From the NCBI RefSeq assembly GCF_945859705.1, contig NC_079137.1, positions 70,206,277-70,270,276 on the forward strand: a stretch of DNA of 64,000 bases, written 5' to 3'. Under the pieces are notes generated by a model. The model searched no databases and was not told the DNA's origin. It worked only from the letters and a program-made list of their open reading frames with translations. Origin of the DNA: Episyrphus balteatus. Its lineage: Eukaryota > Arthropoda > Insecta > Diptera > Syrphidae. The position numbers were made by a program, and so were the translations under genes. Positions 48,061 to 60,045 of the stretch are shown one piece after another; positions within the stretch are counted from its first letter, which is position 1, and each line of letters starts with the position of its first letter.

Positions 48061-51000
48061 TCGTTGGGACTATTTAAAAATACGGAGGGAGACGAGAAAT
48101 ACTTTCGCTAATGATAAGTTTAATTTGTAGTCTTTCTAAAATTTTAACAAAAAAAATATAAAACTATAAATAAAAAAAAAAATAATAAATAAGTTTAAAT
48201 TAATATAAATACCAATTTCATACTTCTAAAAATACTTTATACACTGATCAAAAAAATTTGCATCAAGATTTTTTAAGAAAAAACAAAGTGTAGAAACAAA
48301 ATTTAGAAAATAATAAAGTAAAACTACAAAATTTGTTGGTTTTTTGTTTGACTTTTAAGGAATTCTTTTTGTAGAAAAGTTATTTAGCTGGAAGTATTTT
48401 CTCTTTAAAAATATTTATATTTACATATATAGGTCTAAAGAAACTGAAATATGTAGTAATTTCAATTTATCAAAAATCCTCTTTATATCAAAATTTGAAG
48501 AAAGTAAAAAAAATTGATTTGGTCCACTTCAGCACATTAATTTAAGCGAAATTAATAACGCGGAGAGGTCTTACAAACAAATTATTAAATGTCCCTCCCG
48601 TGACAATACAATTTTTTTTGTAATAAAAACTATGCATTTTTTTAAATAAAAATTAAAATCTGATAGTTTATGCAATGCTCGGAAGCAATATCTCTTTTTT
48701 CCCACCCGTTGCAAAAAAATCTAGTTATTTTTCCGCAAAACAACAGTGTTTCCTTGCAAAACTATTGTTTAAAGACATGTATATTTAACATGGTCATGAA
48801 AAAAATTGAAAAAAAAAGATATATAAACAAATGTCCCACCCGTGACGATTATAATGTGCAAAATGCTCAATATCAGTAATTTTATACAAAATATTATAGT
48901 TTTATTTGTTTAAGACGTTTATTTTTGTAGAAAAGAAGCTGCTTTTGTAGCTTAAAGCTTTGAATGCTATTAAATAAATTGAAATACAAAAAAAAATGTA
49001 AAGTTATGAAGAAAATAAAAAAAAAATTTTTAGTTTTTATTTATTTAATTTTTTTAATTCAATAGATATATGAGAATCACCCATATATTATATTGAAATT
49101 GTTCAAAATTTTCCTATTTTTTGAAAATCAACTAGTTTATGATTTTTTAATTATTTTTTTAAAAACTTAAGTGTTTGAAAATTCAAAAATTGATACAAAA
49201 TATCGTTATTTCGATTAAAAATTTTGGTATCCTCCCTAAACGAAAAATAAAAAAACAACATCTTGACCAGTTCAAAACCACCTAAAAAGTAGTTTAACCC
49301 ACTTATTCAAAAAAAACATATCACTTTAAATGTCTTTAAAATTCTTACCACTAGGTATGTATGTTTCTAGTAATTATTATCTTCCCCAAAAAACTTAAAA
49401 AACAACTAACCAAATTTCCCAAAAAACTTGTTCTTCATTAAATAACAAAAAAAAAAAACATACTTCAAAAACCCAAGATAATTGACAAAAAACTTTATAA
49501 GGTATTCAAGTCATTAGTAGAAGTCCTTTAGCCAGCAACAAAAAAAAAAAAAAAATAAATAAAATAAAGTAAAGAGAAAATTATGTCAATCTTAACCAAA
49601 AGTCCTATATAGAAAATAAGAAGAAGAAGAAAAACCATCCTTGACAAAGTTTGTCTTTTCGTCGTCATCGTTGTTGGTTGTCGTTCTCGTTACCCATGCA
49701 ACCACAAGCAATGTCAACAACAAGAAATGTATTTATATATATATAAATTGGATACATATATATAGCAAATATAAATATGTAACCGAAAAATTGTGTGTTT
49801 CAAAAAAACAACAAAAGTATCCCAACACGAGAGGAGATTCATCTTTATACTTCAAAGGACCCTATGTCTAGTTCCCATGGTTTCTATACAAAAAAAAAAA
49901 CAACAACAACAAAATAAGAAGAAGAAGAAAATCACAGCAGCAACAGCATCATCTCGGGGGTGGTGGCATTGGAGCAACAACAACAACATTTTCTGAGAAA
50001 AACCCTGGAGACTAAAACAGAAAATACAAAAATTGGTTGCTCTCTCGCAAAACGTTTCAATAATTACTTTGGTCCTTATTTGTGGAGAAAATTTTACGCA
50101 TGGCGAAATGTTTTTCTTTTCCCTTTCCTCCTCCAACTCAACTCTCTGATGCTCCAACTCCTGTTCTGTTGCTATTCTACCATAACCATTCACCACCACC
50201 ATCATCCACCTACGCCATCTTTCTTAGTTCTCATTCTCATAGTGCTCCTCTCTTCACCTCATCTCTACCGCCACCTATTGGCTTGAATGTGTTTTATTTG
50301 ACAGACTTAATTTAAATATTATTTTTCAGGATGTATATTTTTTTTCTATTTTTTTTATTTTGTTGTTTTCTTTTGGTCCTTTTTAGCATGTCTAATGAGT
50401 TTCTTTGAAGTTTTAATTTCACTCTGTGTGTGCGTGTGAGTGTGTGTGATGGTTGTGAAAGGTTTTGTAGAGGGAGAAATTATTTTTGTCCTTTTTTTAA
50501 GGTAATTTTCATCAGGAACACAGGAACAATCTCAGAAGTGTGTTATCTTTCACCCACCACAACTACATCCGAGAGTGATGCTGAGATTGGAATTGATATC
50601 AAAATTGTTTATCGATGCTTTTTTGGTGTTAATAAATGGTACACACTTAATGAGAATAAAAGATATCTTTAAACAGATGAAGAAGTAAAAGATCTTTCAA
50701 GTGGATATTATTATTTGGATCACTTGGAATGTTTTTGAATTAGAGATTTCTATCTATCATTTTTTTTTTGTTTCTCATTTCGTAATACATTTTGAGAACG
50801 CATCAGAGTGTTCATAAATGGTTAGAATCCTAATTATATGAAACAAGAAATAAAAGCTTTTGATGTTAAATGAGTGAAGAAGGATATTTTGTGATGATTA
50901 ACCATGTAATAAAAGTAAAAACACAAATTAATTGGCACAAGGAGTTATTGAGAGATATCAAAGTGATAACGATACGATTTTAATATGCTCACAAATATTT

Positions 51001-51674
51001 GAGTTTAGGATTCCTAAAATGTTTATTATTTTCTTTGAAATTTTGTTCATTTGATGAAAATTAGCTGAAGATATTAGGTGAATTACTGGAAATAAAAATT
51101 TATCTTTTGCCACACGAATTTTTTTTTTACAGAAACCAAAGTCCGACAAAACTTTTTTTATAAGGATGAGTTGTTTTTTACTAAATTATAGCTTGAGGAT
51201 TTTCTAAAGAATGTCCTTTTTCAACGTATTTTGTTCAATCATATTGAATATGTAAATATTTCTTTTTTTCCAAATTTTTCCGGTTCTTTTTTTTGTCAAC
51301 GAACTTGGAAAACAATTTCTAACTTATGGGTGTTTCTTAAAGTTCGATACGTTCACTAGTATTTGTTCGTCTTTAAGCATCCATATCTCAGCAATCGCTG
51401 ATTGCACAAGAAAATTAAGAAGGGTTTTGCTAAGTTAGAAATATCGAGAAAACCAATAATGTTGAATGTGCTTTTTACGTTTAAGACCCTATAGTGTTTC
51501 GATTAAATCTTTGAGTGTTTTTTTTTTTGTTTTTAAGCATTAATATTGATAAAAATATTTGAATTTATGGAAAAAAATGTCAAAAAATTTGTTTTCAAAA
51601 ATTTTGTAAGTTTTTTTAATGACTTCAAAAAATTGAATACCTACCAGACATTGTTTATAAAGAAATGTTAGGCA
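48061..51674. other. Intronic sequence, no gene seen
   Basis: AT-rich DNA. AATGTCCC(T/A)CCCGTGAC occurs at 48590 and again at 48831, about 240 bp apart, with a further CCCACCCGTTGC at 48700, so a short decayed repeat is present. Segment 49630-50290 is more complex with triplet repeats (CAACAACAAC, CACCACCACCATC). No gene was recognised. Confidence 0.5.
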
Positions 51675-51965
51675 AATGAGTCTGCAGTAAAATGTTTATA
51701 TTCAAATTTCAAACTGTATGAAAAGATGAAGGGAATGCAGTCAGTAAAATTGCAGTTGTGTATTACAACTTTTACTGCAAAATGAAAATCAGCAGGAAGT
51801 TTCAACATTCTTACTATATCAAAAGCACGAAAAGAACGCAGTCATTTTAGTACCAACTGTGGTTAAGTAGTTACAAAAAAGCAAAGAATTTAAAGTAAAT
51901 GATTAGAAGGATCAAGTATATTGATTGTAAGGATTACTATATGCAGTATTTTTATTTACTGAATC
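51675..51965. repeat. ACTGCAGT-keyword cluster, locus 2
   Basis: TCTGCAGTAAAATG, AATGCAGTCAGTAAAATTGCAG, TTTTACTGCAAAATG, ACGCAGTCATTTTAG and TATGCAGTATTTTT occur at about 51680, 51736, 51771, 51837 and 51941. The same words make up the 7.96-8.58-kb cluster, so the two loci probably share origin. Confidence 0.5.
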
Positions 51966-52021
51966 AATTTTTTTTTTAAACCGATTGAAGGATTTTTTTT
52001 AAACTGTTTTTTTGTAGACTA

Positions 52022-52450
52022 CACAGAGAAAAATAGACCACATAAAATAGAACAAAAACAATAAGATTTCTCTATGGTTTTCATCCAAGAAGGAAACCTT
52101 ATTAAAACAATCGGGTTTTCCTTATTGTTTTAAAATCTGCAAAAAAATAAAAAAAACGATGACCAGGCTGGGAATCGAACTGGAGACTTCAAATCATTAG
52201 TCGCCCACCTTACCACCTGGACCAACCTGCCATGAAAATATTGATAGCAATTTTTGTTCTAGTGCTAAGTTGCAAAAAAAACAACTTTTCAGTCAAATTT
52301 TAATAAGATTTTCTCTATAAAAATAATAAGAAATCTCCTTAAAAAAACCTTATTAATCGTTGATTTTAATAAGATTTCCTTATGAAATGTATGGAAGGTA
52401 AAACAATATGGCAATCTGTTAGTTTTTAGCGGGTCATATTTTTCTCTGTG
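52022..52450. mobile_element. TA-flanked inverted-repeat element (MITE-like), 429 bp
   Basis: The left end CACAGAGAAAAATAGACC matches the reverse complement of the right end, CACAGAGAAAAATATGACC, with one indel. TA dinucleotides flank both ends (52020-52021 and 52451-52452), as expected for Tc1/mariner-type insertion. The interior holds several AAGG/AATAAGATTTCC-type words in both orientations and a tRNA-like segment (52161-52231). No transposase is present. The 3-4% left/right divergence suggests moderate age. Confidence 0.8.
52161..52231 (-). other. tRNA-like sequence with pol III A and B boxes inside the inverted-repeat element
   Basis: On the minus strand TGGTCCAGGTGG fits the A-box pattern TRGYNNARNNGG. 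AGTTCGATTCC, about 30 bases further, fits the B-box GGTTCGANTCC with one change. The T-arm and anticodon-arm do not pair well (for example only the closing G-C of the T-stem is kept), so this is not a functional tRNA gene. A tRNA-derived SINE head, or a pol III promoter acquired by the element, is the likely origin. Confidence 0.55.
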
Positions 52451-52624
52451 TAATAATTTTTTACAAATGGTATTCCAAAAATCTACATATTGGCATACCT
52501 TCAAAAAAAAAAAGTTTTTAATGAAATGGCTAAAGAAAATCCTTAAGATAACGAAGAAAAAATAACAAAAATAATAAAAAATTATTAAAATTATTTTTAT
52601 TTCAAGTGGAGTGATTGAATATAA

Positions 52625-52809
52625 TTCAATATAAGTTCAAGTGACCTCAACTCCAAAAATTTATAAAGCGTTTCGCCCAGGTACGACAGTGGGCTCATCA
52701 GTTAGATCTTAGTAAGGGTACGACAGATCTAACTGATGAGCCCACTGTCGTACCTGGGCGAAACGCTTTATAAATTTTTGGAGTTGAGGTCACTTGAACA
52801 TATATTGAA
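52625..52809. mobile_element. Near-perfect 185-bp hairpin (foldback MITE)
   Basis: The arms 52625-52709 and 52725-52809 are reverse complements over 85 positions with a single mismatch (52634 against 52800), separated by a 15-base loop. The arms include GACCTCAACTCC, ATAAAGCGTTTCGCCCAGG, TACGACAGTGGGCTCATCAG and TTAGATCT. Part of the arm vocabulary (GGTACGACAG) recurs in the loop, hinting at a rearranged larger repeat. High arm identity implies recent origin or arm-to-arm gene conversion. Confidence 0.9.
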
Positions 52810-52950
52810 AATCCTTAAGAATAAAGAAATTCCTTAAGGTGAATGCGACTCTTCCTCTACTTTCGCCAACCCCACTTCTACTAGCAATAAAACCAGAAAA
52901 AGAACTTGATTAATTCTCTATTCTTAGTGACTTTTAACTCACGTAGGGGA

Positions 52951-53212
52951 ACAGTTGAAAGTGTAGGTCACTAGACCTTGGTTTTCCACGAGTTACATAG
53001 CCTCTCTTTCGCCCACTTGTTTCCTCTCGTTCTAATGAGATGACTTTTGGAAGAAAAGGTTAAAACTGTAGGTCACTAAGGCCTACTGACTTACACTCTC
53101 AATGAGCCAGGAGCTGTTAGCACTCAATAGTTTCTATTAAACTTCCTTGTTAACTAATAGGTTACGTATATTCTTCCCAAGAAGAAGTTGAGAGTGTAGG
53201 TCACTAGGTCCT
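52951..53212 (+). repeat. Three copies of a GTGTAGGTCACTAG repeat, ~105-130-bp spacing
   Basis: GTTGAAAGTGTAGGTCACTAG at about 52953, GTTAAAACTGTAGGTCACTAA at about 53059 and GTTGAGAGTGTAGGTCACTAG at about 53188 are in the same orientation. Each is followed by a GACC/GGCC/GGTCC word. Intervening bases share GACTTTT and GAAGAA-type words only loosely. Confidence 0.7.
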
Positions 53213-55095
53213 TATATCACTTATATCATCATGTTGTGATTGAAGCAAGTTTTTTAGTTTCCTGTGCAAAAATTCAGTTCTATCCAGTTCTCTTAACTCA
53301 AAGATAATATTAGATAAGAGGTTGCATAAAAGTCAAACAAAATTCTTTTTTTGTCAACTCTACCTAATTGCCAAGTATTTCCATCAAGAAATCTCAAGTA
53401 ATTAACTCAATGAAAGTTCAATGACATAACTTGAAAACCCCCCACTTGAATAAGAGAGAGAGAGATTTTTCAAAGAAGAAAAAAACATTCCCTCTAACGG
53501 AGAATTATATAACAATTCTACTGTGACCGAACCTAATCATGGTTTATTCTTCCACCACAGTTACCATTTAAGTTATACAAAAAAAAAAAAAAAAACTAAG
53601 AGAACTTCAAAGCAAGCTTCTTATACTTGTATATACCTATTTTTTTTTTTTCAACAAAATAGCAATTAAGATTTCATAACAGGAACTCTGATTCTGTAAT
53701 ACACACAGCATCCTCCTTCCCCCTCCTCCCCTACCTCCTAAGTTTCCTTATAATATGAAATGAAATACAAGAACGTTGTATAAGGAACGGAGATTGAAAT
53801 TGAATGCCAAAAGAGTAAAAGTTAGTAAAAGACGAAGATACTTAAAAAAAAATAAGAAAAAAAGAAAAAAATAATAAAAGAAGATACCAACTACTACTAA
53901 AAGCCAGGAACTAAAACCACGGTTAATCATAAAGAAGGTTCCTATACTCTAACCAGCACCCACACTTAGACACACACACACACATAGAAATCATATAAAA
54001 CCCCGACGAGAGTTCTTGTTTCGTAGAGAGGTTAAGTAGATTGCCAGAAGATGAGGTTTCACGTGGAGAGACGAAATCCCTAGACCCAGGTATCAGATAC
54101 CTGAAGTCATTACAAGTGATTTCGCTTAACATGTGTAGTTTCATACATCACTTGAACCTGGTGGTTTTGATCCTTTTACAGAAAATATAGTTGGAGTGCG
54201 GGAGGAAGAGTTGTCTCTTCTTCTTCCATCTTTCCATCAACTGCAATTTTATGAGCGTATATACAAACACATACATAAAAGATATACACGAAAGCGAATC
54301 ATCCTTTGTTCGACACTTAACTGTAAAAGGAAATTGAACTTCGGTCTCGTTGGATGTTGTTGCTTTTGTTGTTGTTGTCATGTTGTTGGCTGGTGCATGT
54401 TTTTTCTTCCTTCTGCATCAGCTCAAAGTGAATGTATATATGCTTCCATAATAAAACGTGAACAGATTCTTGTTTCTAATGAAAAAGCCAAAAGGATTTA
54501 AAGCTTCTCTAGAAGGCTTAGGCAAGGTAGAGAATATATAGACTAGACTTTCCTTTCCTACATACAATATAACCATCATCAGGAAAGATCCTGTACAAAG
54601 CAGAGCAGAAGAGGAACACAGAACATAACTATGGTACAGTGATTTCGAATATAAATCCTCTGTACGATGAGTAGTAGTAGGTACCTAGTTGTAAGGAAGG
54701 TAGGTTTTAAACCAACCTACAAAGGTGAGAGGTCCTATACCTTTTACAATCTTCTATGTCTAAGCATAGAATGTAAAGGAATGCATTTTCCAGAGATATA
54801 GAAGAAGAAGCTTTATGTGAGAGCTGGTTATGCTCTACTCTCTTGTTCAACGAACTAATCATACACCTTGTTCTTCGGTGGAAATAAGGCTTTTTCGGTT
54901 ACAAGACTATTGACACGGTAATAGCGCTAAGGGTTTTATATGGAAAGAGTGAATTTTGATTTGTGTGTGAACATAGACGTTATAGGAAGACAGGAGTGGA
55001 GTTGCGGAAAAATTAAATTGTCAGAACTTTGAATTACAGCTTAACTAAACATTTTTTTGGTTTGGAAAGATTTAAAGCCATAAGAACTCTTGTTT
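53213..55095. other. Intronic sequence, no gene seen
   Basis: Less AT-biased than average in 53920-54900, with CACACACACACAC near 53972 and GTTGTTGTTGTC near 54369. Open frames at 53923-54144 (minus) and 54196-54501 (plus) lack domain similarity and splice support. Confidence 0.5.
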
Positions 55096-55099
55096 GCTG

Positions 55100-56130
55100 A
55101 TATGGTCCTAAAAATTCTTTTAACTTTGATGAATAATTATTGTTAGTTTCTTCAAAGTAGAAATAAAAAATTCCGTAAAGTTGAAATAAAGAAGGAGTTA
55201 CAATTTCGAAAAACTTATGAGGTCTTAAAGTATCCTAAGGAAAAACAATAATTGGATTAAAAAGTTTTTATTATTTTTACAAAAAAATTAAGGTTCCTTT
55301 AACAGGTTTTCAGACGTATGTAAATGTCACATTTGCTATGAGGTCTTAATACAAGACCTCAAGAGCTGATGGAATATAGAAAAGTTCATACGACGCTGTG
55401 TAGATATTAATTAAAGCAGGAACGAAATTCAGAAATATAGTAATAAGACCCCTTTGATTGAAAACCGAAAATAATAGAGGTCTTAAGGAAAATTTGAGAG
55501 GGAGAAAAGAATGCTTCTTCAAGCCAAAAAAAAAAACAAATATTTTGATGCGAATTTGTATATTCTCTAAACCCTAGAGGCCAGGGGTCTTAGGATCAAA
55601 TCTAATTTCAACAAGAAAAACACAAAAACAGATTTTTTATAAAATATGTAATATTATCTTGAAACTCCTTACAACAAAATAAAAATTCTGAGGTCCTAAA
55701 AATATATTTTTTTTCCTAGTCTCAAATCATTGAATATTTATATAATAGTTTGAAGCTTATAGTAAGAGTAAGGGCCTTAAAAATACTGTTTTAAAAGTGC
55801 AATCTTTAAGAAATATAAAAATATATGGAGGAAATTTTATATTTTTGGGATAGAACAAGGGGTCTAAAATAGCTTTCAAAAAGTCTTTAGAATTTAATTT
55901 CAAGTACTCGAAATTACTTGGAAGCTTTTTTTTAATGAAAGATAAACATATTAAGAGGCTCTTGATGAAGATTTATTATCATACGTTTTTGTTTTGTTGG
56001 GGTCTTAAAATGCTTTAAGCGAAAATAAAATGATTTCAACTAACATTGACTAAAAATGCTTCGTAAGTTCCTACTCGCTTAGCTAGTAAGATACTCATAT
56101 GGATTTTTCATCATAAGGAGGTCCCAAAAA
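55100..56130 (+). repeat. AGGTCTTAAA keyword repeat array
   Basis: GGTC(T/C)TAAA or near variants occur at about 55104, 55221, 55342, 55479, 55585, 55692, 55772, 55861, 56001 and 56120. They are in one orientation at spacings of about 80-145 bp, usually preceded by GA or GG. The spacers are AT-rich and barely alignable. It is of the same type as the other keyword arrays of this window. Confidence 0.7.
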
Positions 56131-59100
56131 AACAAAAAAACTATTTCGGACCTCCAATTTTTTCAAAGGAAAATCCATTAAAACCTCAGATTCTAACTCT
56201 TTAATTTATATCCTAACCCAACTCCAACCATGTGCGGTATTTATTGCAAAAACAATACGACCCCAAAACAATCATTCACAATAACAGCCTCACCGAATCC
56301 AACCCCCTACCCCTTCCAAACCCATCAATAAATAAATGCCAATTGTAATGAAGTGAAGAATTTCACTCACAAAGAACATGATGGGGTCGAAGAAACAAAC
56401 AAGACTTTATGTCTTCTTAGCTTCATAGATTCATCTTCTCAACCCTTAAGACACTTCAACCGCACAACTTTGGGTGGCGGTGGTAGGTATAGAAACAGAG
56501 GGTATGCGATTCATCGTTGAAATGTTTACTCGATTCTGAGACACAAAATGAATTGATTTCCCTTTCTTCTTACTCGCCCATAAAACCAAAAAAAAAAGGG
56601 TGAGTTATTGCATGAGAAATTGGGGGTGGTATCTCTCGTCAAGATGAAGAACTTCTTCTACTTTGACAAGTTAAAATAAAAAATTAAGACCCCCGGTGTG
56701 TTTTCCGACAAAGCAAAAAGCCTCAAGTTATATTGCGGTTGAAGATTTTAATTTAATTTTTGTGGTTTATAATACAAAGACTTTTAGACGTGTGCTCAAA
56801 AATTAATTGAACTTATTGGAATCCTTTATTTTTCCTTCACCCACACAGGGCCCTAAAGCATCATCAGTCTTGAGTGTTGTAAAATCCTAAATCTACTCTC
56901 TTTTTTTTTTCCTCTTTTTTGTGTCTGTCTGTGTTGATTAATTTTCTTTGTGCTATTTTATATAAGCTTCGATATATTCCACAATACCTTTACCACACCT
57001 TCAATAAGGAACTTTTTTTTTTTTTTTATTTTGATGAGTCTAAGAATGAGGAGGGCAAAAAATAGGTGTACCGAATCTATAAGTAGGCTTTGTGGAAAAA
57101 TTCTTCTTGTTGGGGATTTTCCCAATATTTTTTTTCTCTCTCTTTATTTTTTTTTTTGTCATCTTCTTTTTTCTGAATGCGAAAGAAGACTTTATTGATT
57201 TGAGGCTTAAAAGTAATGCTTTTGGGGCCCTTTAATTAAGAGGAATTTCAAGCAACATAGGATTTTGAAGGTTCAATAAGACTGTAAAAGGTTTTTTTTT
57301 TCTATCTGTTTTTTGAGTGGGGGTTAGGGTGGAGGGATTAGTATTTCTTATTTTTGTTTCGGTGTTTCAATTGAAATTTTTAATGCGACAAGAAAGCAAC
57401 AGAAAAAACACAAAAAAATTCTAACATCCCCTTGACAAGGCAAAAAAAGGAGGTATTTATGATTCACTGAGCTGTTTTTTGGTTTAAATCTGTTATATCT
57501 CACACTCACTCGGTCAAAATGCACACACTTTTTATTTTGCTGTGTGAGGGGAGGGGGATATAAGTAAGTAGGTCTATATTGAGATGCTGTCAATTTTCTT
57601 TTCTTCTTTTACTTCCTTGTTTTTTTTTTGTTCTTTTTTTTTGTGTACTGAATTGTTTATGTCCTTTAAAAGGCCCTTTCAACTAACGTTCATAAATTTT
57701 ATATCAGGACTTCGCATTGAAGGAATGGGAAACTGAAAAACCTAAAAAGTGGAACCCTTATCAAATTATAGTGGTTGGAATTTTTTTTTTTTTTCGTTTT
57801 TCGTAACAAACAACTTTATAAGGTGCTTTGAATTTTAATGGTAAAGTTTAACGCAGAGAAAATTTGTTCAAATTATTTAGAATCTAGTGTTTAATTGTTG
57901 AGGCTTTTATAATGTTTTCAACATGGAAGTCTACCATTAAGGAAATCCCAACATAGGGTATGTTTTATTGATTTCATTTAATCGGTAGTTCTTCTTTATG
58001 TTATTTTTGATTTTTTACTTTCCTGTCATATCCACCAACACACTTGAGAACAAACGAACGAAGGAAAAAAAAATTCGTCATGGGTACAATTTACCAAGTT
58101 TCATGATATAAATAAACAATGTCATGCTATATAGCCTTTAAAAAGGAAAACAACAAAATAGCAACATCGCAGGAAAATAAAAAGCCCTTAGGAAAGGATA
58201 TTACAAAAGTGGATGATTTTCTTTTTAAAAATTCTCTCAAGTCACCGTTAGTAGTTTTACAATTTTTTTTTTTTCTTGTGAAACCAAACAACAACAACAA
58301 AAAAAAAATTGTGTGGTTTTTATTTTTTAAGCTAATAGACTGTTGGGAATAACGTGGACCAAGCGGAAGATGCTTTGTGAATACTAATTTTTATCATTTT
58401 AAAAAGGAATAAACTATAATGGGATTTTTTGTGATTTTTTTTTATATATATTTTCCGGGTAGAAGGTACTTTACTTTACTTTTATAAAAGGGGAACATAT
58501 AGAAAAAGAATATTATATATTTTTGTTTTTTGCTGTCGCACTTTTTTAAGATATTTACCGAAGTTTTTTTTTTTTAATGGAAAAGTTATCTAACCTATTT
58601 TAAAATTAATAGAATACTATACAAGACTTTTATATTTAAGTAAAATAAGGGAATTAAACGGAATTTAAAATAATGTTATTTATAAAAATTAGTTGAAAAT
58701 ACATTATAAAAAAGTTGATTACTTTGGAATTTTAGATGAGAATATTTTCTTGTTGCATACTTTTTAGAGCACAATTTAAAACGGATTTTAGTTTTTGAAT
58801 TTATTTTTTTAAAATGTTTTAGGGTTAGGTATAATAAAATCCATAAAAGTGTGCAAATTATTCAAATAAGTATGCTATGTTTTAATTCATATCCAGTAAA
58901 CAAGCAAGACTCTTCCAAAGATCTCTCATTTTTCAAATTGCAATATTGAAGAGGGGTTTATTCTGAGTATTAGTTTTTTATTTTGGGTAATATTTGGCCT
59001 TGATGGGCGTCTGCCATTTTGAAAAACAATATCTCGAAAATGGCTTGTTGCACAAAATATTTAGAACTTTCTGATTAGAAATATCTTTCTTTTTCATACA

Positions 59101-59405
59101 GATAATTTTCTTACTAGAGTTATGCTTTCACTAATTTAACAGAAGAAAAATATTGAAAATTCTTTTTAGTTCATGTCTAGAAGATCCAATTTGTTATTTA
59201 AAATGAAATCTCATAGCTGGTAACCAGCGGCCAAGCTAGAAGAATCCAATGATATTTAATATGTAAATTCATGATTGAAAGTTAAGAAGTTATAAGAGAA
59301 CATATGAACCTGCACGCGTTTTTTCTTAGCCAACTGTAATGAAGTAAATAGGAACTTCTTTTGGAACTTTTCATATTTTTACTTCACTCTTAGACCGTTT
59401 TTAGT
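56131..59405. other. Intronic sequence, no gene seen
   Basis: AT-rich DNA with T-runs. The stretch 58990-59330 (AATATCTCGAAAATGG, ACAGATAATTTTCTTAC) reads like another decayed dispersed repeat. No coding support. Confidence 0.5.
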
Positions 59406-59409
59406 TTTG

Positions 59410-59855
59410 CCAAATTTCGGACGAAGAATATTTCTTTCGCTAAATTTCGGACAAACTTCTTTAAATTTTGCAAATCTCATTAAATTTTAGAAGAAGAATA
59501 TTTCTTTGGCTAAAATTCAGACGAAGGATTTTATTTTCGTTAAATTTGAGACGAAAAAAAAAATAAATTTCGGACGAAGAGTATTTCTTTTCGATCAATT
59601 TCAGACGAATTTAGTTAAATTTCAGATAAAGAATATTTCTTTCGTTAAATTTCGGACGAGGAATATTCCTTTCGCTATATTTCGGACGACGAATATTATT
59701 TTTGATTTATCTGTCTAAATTTCGGGCAGTATTCCTTTCGTTAGATTTCGGACGAAGAATATTTCTTTCGTTAAGTTTCTGACAAAGAACATTCTTATGG
59801 CTGAATTCCGGACAAGGACTATTCATTCGCCAAATTGTGGACAGAGAATATTTGA
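59410..59855 (+). repeat. TTTCGGACGAAGAATATTTC minisatellite, ~30-33-bp unit
   Basis: The unit AAATTTCGGACGAAGAATAT followed by TTCTTTCG(C/T)T repeats about thirteen times with substitutions and small deletions. Examples start at 59411, 59441, 59641, 59671 and 59741. The plus-strand open frame at 59506-59718, with periodic K-F/R-T-K-N-I residues, is a by-product of the ~33-bp periodicity rather than a gene. It ends about 85 bp before the hAT-type element. Confidence 0.9.
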
Positions 59856-60045
59856 AGGTTTGAACCCTTCATTTAAAATATTTTTTTATAGCGAATAAGC
59901 TTCATGAAGTGTTCGTCCTTGAAAAGTTTCTCATACACACAACGGCGTATACAAGGGGGGGGTCACGGGGTCATGACCCCCCCCAAGAACTCAGAACTTA
60001 AAAAAGAATATTTTATGTGATACTGAAATCTCTTGAGTAAGATTA

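Noticed and set aside
49852..50286. Overlapping 108-117-codon frames on both strands
   Set aside because: Built from CAACAAC, CACCACC and GAAGAAG triplet repeats; no conserved domain and no paired splice sites.
52161..52231. Functional tRNA gene on the minus strand
   Set aside because: A and B boxes are present, but acceptor, anticodon and T stems do not pair properly; kept only as a tRNA-like segment.
59506..59718. 70-codon repetitive protein with K-F-R-T-K-N-I periodicity
   Set aside because: Direct product of the ~33-bp minisatellite. Period a multiple of three keeps the frame open without selection.
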